From assembly GCA_041676645.1 (NCBI GenBank), contig JBAYRO010000104.1, forward strand, positions 1-10,400: a stretch of 10,400 nucleotides of DNA. Reading direction: 5' to 3'. A model generated the notes under the pieces. The model ran no database searches. It saw nothing but the letters and a program-made list of their open reading frames with translations, and had not been told where the DNA came from. Within the stretch, counting starts at the first letter, position 1; every line of letters starts with the position of its first letter. A program made the position numbers and the translations under genes. Below are positions 5,776-10,400 of this stretch, in pieces. This DNA is from JAMLIN01 sp041676645 (GTDB lineage Bacteria > Pseudomonadota > Gammaproteobacteria > Burkholderiales > Burkholderiaceae_E).

Positions 5776-7086
5776 ATGATCGGGAGTCCCCGCATCCGAG
5801 CGGTGCCGGTGGTCGTGGCGTTTACGCTGGCCTTCGGTACCGTCCTGACCGCCTACGGTCTGGTCAAACCCCTCCCTGAACGCCCCCTGCCCCCCGCCAC
5901 CACCGTGACCACCGCGGTGGCGCTCGAGTTGCCCGCGATTCCGGCGACCGGCGGCAGCATCCAGAGCGAGCGCATCCGCCTCGGCGACACCCTGCAGTCC
6001 GTGCTCGGACGCATGGACATCATCGATCCGGAACTCGTCGAGTTCGTCATCGGGGATGAAATCGCGCGGGCGATCCTCGCGTTCCGGGCCGGCGAAACCC
6101 TTCATGCCGAGCTCGACGCCATGGGCCACGCGAGCCGGCTGGTGTACTCGAAGGGCATCGTCGACGCGCGGGAATCTCCCGTCGGGCTGCGTATCGTGGT
6201 CGAGCGCGATGCCGACGGACGGCTCTCCGCCCACGACCAGACCATCGAGGTCGAACGCGGCATCGCCCTGCGCACCGCCACCATCAAGAGCACCCTGTTC
6301 GGCGCCACCCACTCGGCGGGCATCCCCGAGTCGGTCGCCAGCCAGATCGCCGACATCCTCGGCGGCGAGATCGATCTCTACCGCGACCTGCGCCGGGGCG
6401 ACCGTCTCGAGGTCATCTACGAGACCCTGGCCGAACCCGACAGCCTCGAGCTGCCCCAGGGCGGCCGGGTGCTGGCCCTGCGCTTCATCAATGGCAAGCG
6501 CGAGCTCACCGCCTTCCACTTCGACGCCGACGGCAATGGCGGCGAGTACTACGACATCAACGGCAACAGCCTGCGCAAGACCTTCCTGCGCTATCCGATC
6601 GAATTCTCGCGCATCAGCTCGCGCTTCACCGACGCCCGGCTGCATCCCGTGCTGGGCGTGGTGCGCGCGCACAAGGGCGTCGACTTCGCCGCCCCGGCCG
6701 GCACCCCGATCCGCTCCACTGGCGACGGCATCGTCGACTTCGTCGGCCAGCAGCGCGGCTACGGCAAGGTCGTCATTCTTCGCCATGACGGCAACTACTC
6801 GACGCTCTACGCCCACATGAGCGGCTTCGCCCGCCACCTGCGAAAGGGCGACAAGATCCGCCAGGGCGCGGTGATCGGCTTCGTCGGCAGCACCGGCTAC
6901 GCCACCGGGCCGCACCTGCACTACGAATTCCGGATCGGCAAGGAACAGGCCGACCCGCTGGCCGCCGACCTGCCGGTCGCCGCGCCGCTGGGGCGCGCCG
7001 CCCTGGCCCGCTTCGACGCCCTCGCGGCGGACTTCACGGAGCGCTTCGGGCACATGGGCGAACTGCAACTCGCCCGCTTCGAGTAG
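5776..7086 (+). CDS. M23 family murein DD-endopeptidase (MepM-like)
   Basis: This 436-residue envelope protein is predicted to cut peptide cross-links in peptidoglycan. An N-terminal hydrophobic segment at about 9-29 (AVPVVVAFTLAFGTVLTAYG) after a basic start serves as signal anchor and places the rest in the periplasm. A middle region (about 60-280) resembles the OapA/LysM-like and extension domains of MepM-type proteins, starting with the IRLGDTLQSVL part. The lasso-type M23 domain follows at about 285-395. Its metal and catalytic residues are all present: His299 and Asp303 in HKGVDFAAP, His347 in YAHMS, and His380 and His382 in GPHLHYEFRIG. It should therefore be active. ATG 5776 is the first ATG after the in-frame stop at 5737-5739; its ribosome site is weak. 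anmK follows after 16 bases, and this pair next to tyrS is conserved in Pseudomonas-like genomes. Confidence 0.95.
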   Translation: MIGSPRIRAVPVVVAFTLAFGTVLTAYGLVKPLPERPLPPATTVTTAVALELPAIPATGGSIQSERIRLGDTLQSVLGRMDIIDPELVEFVIGDEIARAILAFRAGETLHAELDAMGHASRLVYSKGIVDARESPVGLRIVVERDADGRLSAHDQTIEVERGIALRTATIKSTLFGATHSAGIPESVASQIADILGGEIDLYRDLRRGDRLEVIYETLAEPDSLELPQGGRVLALRFINGKRELTAFHFDADGNGGEYYDINGNSLRKTFLRYPIEFSRISSRFTDARLHPVLGVVRAHKGVDFAAPAGTPIRSTGDGIVDFVGQQRGYGKVVILRHDGNYSTLYAHMSGFARHLRKGDKIRQGAVIGFVGSTGYATGPHLHYEFRIGKEQADPLAADLPVAAPLGRAALARFDALAADFTERFGHMGELQLARFE

Positions 7087-7102
7087 GGTCGGCGCCGGGC
7101 CG

Positions 7103-8221
7103 ATGCCCCGCCCATCGCGCCGCTTCATCGGACTGATGTCCGGTACCAGCATCGACGGCGTCGATGCGGTGCTGGTCGAACTGCCGGCGGACGGCGCCGT
7201 CACCACGCTCGCGAGCGCCAGCCTGCCGATGCCCGCCGAGCTTCGCGAGCGCCTGACGAGGCTCGCCCTCGGCAAGGTCGGCGGCGACGGACTCGATGCC
7301 GCCGCGCGGGCAGCGGTCGATCTCAGCCGGCTCTACGCCGATACCGTCGCCCGCCTGCTCGAGGGTCGGGAACGCAGCGGCATCGCCGCCATCGGCGCGC
7401 ATGGCCAGACCGTCCTGCATGCGCCGCAACGCGGCTACTCGCTGCAGCTCATCGACGGGGCCCTGCTCGCCGAGCTCACCGGCCTGCCGGTGGTGTGCGA
7501 TTTCCGCTCCGGCGACATCGCGGCGGGCGGCGAAGGCGCCCCCCTGGTGCCCGCCTACCACCAGGCGGTGTTCGGCGCCCCGGCCGAGCGTCGCGCGGTG
7601 CTCAACATCGGCGGCATCGCCAACATCAGCTGGCTGGCCGCCGGCGAACCGGTGCTCGGCTTCGACACCGGCCCGGGCAACACCCTGCTCGATGCCTGGT
7701 GCGCCCGCCACACGGGCCGTGCCTACGACGAGGACGGCGCCTGGGCCGCCAGCGCCGCGCCCGACGCGAGGCTGCTCGAAGCGCTGCTGGCCGATCCCTA
7801 TTTCAGCCGCCCCGCCCCCAAGAGCACCGGGCGCGAAACCTTCCATCTCGACTGGCTCGCCGAACGGGGCCGCGCGGCGGGGCTGGCCGGGCTACCGGCC
7901 GCGGTGGTGCAGGCCACCCTGCTCGAACTCACCGCCCGCTCGATCGCGGATGCGCTGGCGCCGCTGCGCCCGGCCACCACGCTGGTCTGCGGCGGCGGCG
8001 TGGCCAATCGCGCCCTGCTCGAGCGCCTGCGCGCGCTGCTCGCGCCGTCGCGCTGCGAATCCACCGCCATCCTCGGCATCGACCCCCAGGCGGTGGAGGC
8101 AAGCGCCTTCGCCTGGCTGGCCGCGCGCCGGATCGACCGTCTACCCGGCAACCTGCCCAGCGCCACCGGCGCGCGCGGCTTGCGCATCCTGGGCGCCCTC
8201 TACGACCCGCTGGGGCCGTAG
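7103..8221 (+). CDS. anmK: Anhydro-N-acetylmuramic acid kinase
   Basis: This 372-residue cytoplasmic kinase converts 1,6-anhydro-MurNAc plus ATP and water to MurNAc-6-phosphate, opening the anhydro ring in peptidoglycan recycling. Signature motifs are GLMSGTSIDGVDAV (10-23, ATP loop), GAHGQTVLHAP (98-108), CDFRSGDIAAGGEGAPLVP (132-150), LNIGGIANIS (167-176), GFDTGPGNTLLDAW (186-199) containing the presumed catalytic Asp188, and VCGGGVANRAL (295-305). The length equals the family norm and no key motif is missing. ATG 7103 lies 16 bases after the M23 stop, so the two are almost certainly one transcript: the endopeptidase loosens murein and AnmK handles a turnover product. The gene is followed directly by a long inverted repeat and then the convergent erpA terminator. 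GC reaches about 75 % in the line I counted, the highest of the window. Confidence 0.97.
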   Translation: MPRPSRRFIGLMSGTSIDGVDAVLVELPADGAVTTLASASLPMPAELRERLTRLALGKVGGDGLDAAARAAVDLSRLYADTVARLLEGRERSGIAAIGAHGQTVLHAPQRGYSLQLIDGALLAELTGLPVVCDFRSGDIAAGGEGAPLVPAYHQAVFGAPAERRAVLNIGGIANISWLAAGEPVLGFDTGPGNTLLDAWCARHTGRAYDEDGAWAASAAPDARLLEALLADPYFSRPAPKSTGRETFHLDWLAERGRAAGLAGLPAAVVQATLLELTARSIADALAPLRPATTLVCGGGVANRALLERLRALLAPSRCESTAILGIDPQAVEASAFAWLAARRIDRLPGNLPSATGARGLRILGALYDPLGP

Positions 8222-8222
8222 C

Positions 8223-8280
8223 GCAAATGGGGTCAGACACGATATTCGCTATCGCGAATATCGTGTCTGACCCCATTTGC
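8223..8280. repeat. Long perfect inverted repeat 2 with GGGGTCAGAC tips (hairpin)
   Basis: Two arms of 27 bases (8223-8249 and 8254-8280) are perfectly complementary around a 4-base loop TATC. The tips read GCAAATGGGGTCAGAC on the left and its complement GTCTGACCCCATTTGC on the right. Fourteen bases of the right tip are identical to the inverted repeat at 979-1030, while the inner arms (ACGATATTCGC here) differ completely. It begins two bases after the anmK stop and lies between convergent genes. There is no U-run, so it is a weak candidate for a classic terminator, though such a long hairpin could block transcription or protect mRNA 3' ends. After it, 8285-8307 echoes the tip imperfectly (CCATTTGC, then TGACCCTATT). 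Confidence 0.93.
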
Positions 8281-8307
8281 TGCGCCATTTGCGTGACCCT
8301 ATTCGCG

Positions 8308-8331
8308 AAAACGGGGCGCCGAAGCGCCCCG
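8308..8331 (-). terminator. Rho-independent terminator of erpA with UUCG loop
   Basis: On the minus strand, 20 bases after the erpA stop, CGGGGCGC (8331-8324) pairs with GCGCCCCG (8319-8312) around a UUCG tetraloop, then TTTT (8311-8308) follows. An 8-bp G/C stem, the very stable C(UUCG)G loop and the U-run make a standard intrinsic terminator for erpA. Confidence 0.88.
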
Positions 8332-8350
8332 CTGATGGAGTCGGGTGGGA

Positions 8351-8701
8351 TCAGGCGGTGAACGAAGACCCGCAGCCGCAGGTGGTGGTGGCGTTGGGGT
8401 TCTTGATGACGAACTGGGCCCCTTCGAGATCTTCCTTGTAGTCGATCTCGGCGCCGACCAGGTACTGGTAGCTCATAGCGTCGATCAGCAGCACGACGCC
8501 CGCCTTTTCCATGGTGGTGTCGTCATCGTTCACTTCCTCGTCGAAAGTGAAGCCGTACTGGAAGCCCGAGCAGCCACCGCCCTGCACGAAAACGCGCAGC
8601 TTCAGCTGGTCGTTGCCTTCCTCTTCGATCAGTTGCCTGACTTTATCGGCGGCGCTGTCGGTGAAGACGAGCGGCGCCGGCATCTCGGTCACAGCGTTCA
8701 T
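8351..8701 (-). CDS. erpA: Iron-sulfur cluster insertion protein ErpA (A-type carrier)
   Basis: This 116-residue A-type carrier receives Fe-S clusters from a scaffold and hands them to apo-enzymes. The three conserved cysteines are present: Cys44 in QGGGCSGFQYGF, and Cys108 and Cys110 in TTTCGCGSSF near the C-terminus. DEEVNDDD (54-61) and IDAMSYQYLVGAEIDYKEDL (73-92) are typical of ErpA. IscA cannot be excluded from motifs alone, but no isc genes are near and the neighbourhood with anmK matches the erpA locus in Pseudomonas-like genomes. ATG 8701 has GGAGAG about 7 bases upstream. A monocistronic unit is likely: a -10-like TAGAAT lies upstream and an intrinsic terminator follows. Divergent from the CoA-transferase gene. 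Confidence 0.95.
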   Translation of the reverse strand: MNAVTEMPAPLVFTDSAADKVRQLIEEEGNDQLKLRVFVQGGGCSGFQYGFTFDEEVNDDDTTMEKAGVVLLIDAMSYQYLVGAEIDYKEDLEGAQFVIKNPNATTTCGCGSSFTA

Positions 8702-8715
8702 GAAGCACTCTCCGC

Positions 8716-8731
8716 AATAAGCCTTATTCTA
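8716..8731 (-). promoter_or_regulatory. Candidate -10 box and small palindrome upstream of erpA
   Basis: On the minus strand TAGAAT (8731-8726) is 5 of 6 to the -10 consensus and lies 25-30 bases before the erpA start. A 13-bp palindrome AATAAGCCTTATT (8716-8728; 6-bp arms, one central base) overlaps it. No good -35 is seen (GCACGC at the 17-base distance), which is compatible with an activated or regulated promoter. An Fe-S-responsive regulator would fit the gene, but the site does not match a motif I can name. Confidence 0.4.
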
Positions 8732-8823
8732 TCGCGTCCGCTACCATCGCGTGCGATTGCCCGGCCGCCGCCGGGGTATCGCGATGCGCCGATCAACCCG
8801 CGAATGGACCAGACCACCGAGTG

Positions 8824-9963
8824 ATGGACAAACCCTACCACGGCATCGTCGTCGTCGACCTGACGACCACCATCGCCGGCCCCTACTGCACCCGCCTGCT
8901 TGCCGACCTCGGCGCCGACGTCATCAAGATCGAATCCCCCGACGGCGACATGATGCGTACCCGCCCGCCGATGCCGGGCGGGTACAGCCGCCCCTTCGGC
9001 CAGCTCAACGCCGGCAAGCGCAGCGTGGTGCTCGACCTCAAGCAGCCGGACGACGCCCAGGCACTGCGCGATCTCGTCACCCGGGCCGACCTGCTGGTCG
9101 AGAACTTCCGCCCCGGCGTGATGACGCGGCTGGGCCTCGACTACCCGCGGCTGGCGGAACTGAATCCACAGCTGATCTACTGCGCCATCTCCGGCTACGG
9201 CCAGAGCGGCCCGTCGGCGGGCGCGCCCGCCTATGCGCCGGTGGTGCATGCCGCTTCCGGCCACGACCTTGCGCATCTCGCGTACCAGGACGGACGCGAG
9301 AGCCCCGACTGGTGCAGCGCGTTCACCGCCGACGTCATGTCCGGCCTCTATGCCTTCGCCGCGATCGGGCCGGCCCTGCGCCTTCGCGAGCTCACCGGCC
9401 ACGGCCAGCAGATCGATGTCTCGATGTTCGAGGCCATGCTGTCGCTGTGCCTGACCGAGGTCCAGCTGGCGCAGTCGGGCGACGAACCGGTGCGCATGTT
9501 CGGCCCCACCCGGACGGCCGATGGCTACGTGATGGCGGCCGTCGCGAGCGAGAAGAGCTTCGTGGCGCTGTGCCAGGCCGCCGGCCGGCCCGAGCTCGCG
9601 AAGGATCCCCGCTTCGAGCAGTACAGCGAGCGACGGCGCCACTGGAAGGAGTTCGTCGCGGAGATCGAGACCTGGTCGACCCGGCTCGGCACGGCCGAGT
9701 GCATGGAGGCGCTGGACCGGCATGGCGTGCCGGCTTCGCCCTATCGCACGGTGGCCGAAGCGCTGCAGGATCCGCAGCTCACCCATCGCAATGCGCTCGC
9801 CACCGTGAGCGATCCGGCCGGGGATTACCGGATCGTCAATGCGCCCTTCCGGATCTCCGGCGCCGATGTCAGCGCGGGTACGCGCGCGCCCGCGCTGGGC
9901 GAGCACACACGCGAGGTATTCGAGGGCCTGGGACTGCAGCCGCCACGATCCGACGGGCGCTGA
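8824..9963 (+). CDS. Class III CoA-transferase (CaiB/BaiF family)
   Basis: This 379-residue protein of the formyl-CoA transferase/CaiB family moves CoA between carboxylic acids. Family marks are the start GIVVVDLTTTIAGPYCTRLLADLGADVIKIE, split here as IAGPYCTRLLADLGADVIK (18-36) plus IE, then LNAGKRSVVLDLK (61-73), LVENFRPGVMTRLGLDY (91-107), IYCAISGYGQSGP (118-130) and FTADVMSGLYA (167-177). Asp170 there corresponds to the catalytic aspartate (Asp169 in formyl-CoA transferase). GHGQQIDVSMFEAML and the late HGVPASPYRTVAEALQDPQ and LGEHTREVFEGLG are also typical. The substrate pair cannot be read from sequence, and no partner dehydrogenase or ligase is near. ATG 8824 follows an in-frame GTG at 8821; the ribosome site is weak either way. 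The gene converges on the bactofilin gene with 14 bases between stops. Confidence 0.93.
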   Translation: MDKPYHGIVVVDLTTTIAGPYCTRLLADLGADVIKIESPDGDMMRTRPPMPGGYSRPFGQLNAGKRSVVLDLKQPDDAQALRDLVTRADLLVENFRPGVMTRLGLDYPRLAELNPQLIYCAISGYGQSGPSAGAPAYAPVVHAASGHDLAHLAYQDGRESPDWCSAFTADVMSGLYAFAAIGPALRLRELTGHGQQIDVSMFEAMLSLCLTEVQLAQSGDEPVRMFGPTRTADGYVMAAVASEKSFVALCQAAGRPELAKDPRFEQYSERRRHWKEFVAEIETWSTRLGTAECMEALDRHGVPASPYRTVAEALQDPQLTHRNALATVSDPAGDYRIVNAPFRISGADVSAGTRAPALGEHTREVFEGLGLQPPRSDGR

Positions 9964-9977
9964 TCGGCCGTTTCACT

Positions 9978-10400
9978 TCAGGCGGCCGGCTCGCCGGCGC
10001 CGCGGCCGGCCAGCTTCAGGCCGGGCTTGCCGGCGGCCTGCGCCTCGATATGGAGGATCGCGCCTTCGACGATGGCGCCATGCTGCACCTCGACGACCGT
10101 GTAGCGGATATCGCCCGAGACGCGCGCCCTGGCCTGCAGCTCCAGGAGCTCGTCGGCCTGGACCGGCCCTTCGACCGTTCCGTCGATGACGACATGGCCG
10201 GCACGGATCTCGCCCTTGACCTTCGCATTCTCGGACAGCACCAGCAGGCTCGGCTTGCCCGGCTCGGCGATGACCCGGCCGATGACTTCGCCATCGATCC
10301 GCAGTCCGCCGCGGAAGCGCAGGTCGCCCTCGATCACCGTACCGCTGCCGATCAGGCAGTCGATCGTGCTTGCCGCCTTGCCTGCCTTGCCTGCCTTGCC
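9978..10400 (-). CDS. Bactofilin family protein (polymer-forming cytoskeletal), partial at its N-terminus
   Basis: The frame is open to the right edge, giving the C-terminal 140 residues. It encodes the repetitive right-handed beta-helix of the DUF583/bactofilin family: IGSGTVIEGDLRFRGGLRID, then GEVIGRV, AKVKGEIRAGHVVIDGTVEG, and VSGDIRYTVVEVQHGAIVEG, with regular G-D/G-E turns. Bactofilins assemble into filaments without nucleotide and often position cell-wall enzymes or shape cells, which suits the nearby M23 peptidase, although the genes are on opposite strands. The first internal GTG (10337) is not the real start, because conserved strand sequence (CLIGSGT) precedes it. Before the helix comes a Lys-Ala-Gly repeat encoded by a 9-bp DNA repeat. 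The tail after the helix is short (about 15 residues, ending GAGEPAA). Confidence 0.93.
   Translation of the reverse strand, partial: GKAGKAGKAASTIDCLIGSGTVIEGDLRFRGGLRIDGEVIGRVIAEPGKPSLLVLSENAKVKGEIRAGHVVIDGTVEGPVQADELLELQARARVSGDIRYTVVEVQHGAIVEGAILHIEAQAAGKPGLKLAGRGAGEPAA
10375..10400 (-). repeat. 9-bp tandem repeat in the bactofilin gene (Lys-Ala-Gly units)
   Basis: The plus-strand unit GCCTTGCCT occurs at 10375-10383 and 10384-10392, with 8 of 9 bases again at 10393-10400, and may go on beyond the window. On the coding strand it reads Gly-Lys-Ala repeated, just before the beta-helix domain. It adds a flexible basic linker and could vary in copy number. Confidence 0.85.

Noticed and set aside
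4370..5779. Long open frame on the plus strand (469 codons) opposite tyrS
   Set aside because: It is antisense to tyrS, which has all synthetase motifs and the S4 domain; the alternative frame shows no domain.
5697..5879. Small plus-strand open frame (60 codons) in the leader of the M23 gene
   Set aside because: It overlaps the start of the M23 gene in another frame, has no ribosome site, and its composition is that of a shadow frame.
5590..7275. Long open frame on the minus strand (561 codons) across the M23 gene
   Set aside because: It is antisense to the M23 and anmK genes, whose motifs are intact, and its product is Gly/Ala/Val/Asp-rich composition noise typical of high-GC DNA, with no recognisable domain.
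9984..10011. GC-rich inverted repeat (GGCCGGC/GCCGGCC, 14-base loop) as terminator between the convergent CoA-transferase and bactofilin genes
   Set aside because: It lies within the bactofilin coding end, has no U-run on either strand, and such palindromes are expected by chance in Ala/Gly-rich coding DNA of this composition.

Overview
This window is high-GC bacterial chromosome and most likely comes from a gammaproteobacterium, with a betaproteobacterium as the alternative. Two things point there. The order tyrS | M23 endopeptidase - anmK - erpA, with a bactofilin gene close by, is a neighbourhood I know from Pseudomonas-type genomes. glyA is also followed directly by nrdR. Coding is dense and no gene-free stretch exceeds about 200 bases. 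Typical genes run at about 63-75 % GC in the lines I counted. The toxin-antitoxin pair at the left is visibly poorer in GC (about 53-62 %), as expected of an acquired module.

Layout from left to right. Positions 1-246 (+) hold the C-terminal end of a thiamine-pyrophosphate enzyme of the acetolactate-synthase type. Facing it is a two-gene HigB/HigA-like toxin-antitoxin operon (877 to 243, minus), with a 16-bp palindrome just upstream and an ATGA overlap between the genes. A long hairpin repeat (979-1030) separates this operon from a run of minus-strand genes. In transcription order that run is tyrS (5593-4367), a YbhB/YbcL-type PEBP-family protein (4316-3690), a histidine phosphatase (3667-2987), glyA (2787-1531) and nrdR (1505-1038). 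The leader of glyA carries a recognisable ZTP (pfl-motif) riboswitch with P1, P2, P3 and pseudoknot strands, and a competing hairpin before the start codon. Divergent from tyrS are an M23 murein endopeptidase (5776-7086) and anmK (7103-8221). A second, longer perfect hairpin repeat with the same tips as the first (8223-8280) and a UUCG-loop terminator fill the space before the convergent erpA gene (8701-8351). A class III CoA-transferase (8824-9963, +) and a bactofilin gene (minus, open at the right edge) close the window.

How the genes work together: glyA supplies one-carbon units (5,10-methylene-THF and glycine), and ZTP signals a shortage of 10-formyl-THF, so the riboswitch fits the gene it precedes. 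NrdR, co-transcribed with glyA, represses ribonucleotide reductase, so both genes bear on nucleotide supply. The M23 peptidase and AnmK both act on peptidoglycan, one cutting cross-links outside the cytoplasm and the other re-phosphorylating anhydro-MurNAc for recycling. Bactofilins form polymers often linked to cell-wall shape. ErpA delivers Fe-S clusters. I found no phage genes, CRISPR array, tRNA, rRNA or transposase. The least explained items are the two hairpin repeats, which share tips but have different, still perfectly palindromic, inner parts. The most informative non-coding element is the ZTP riboswitch.
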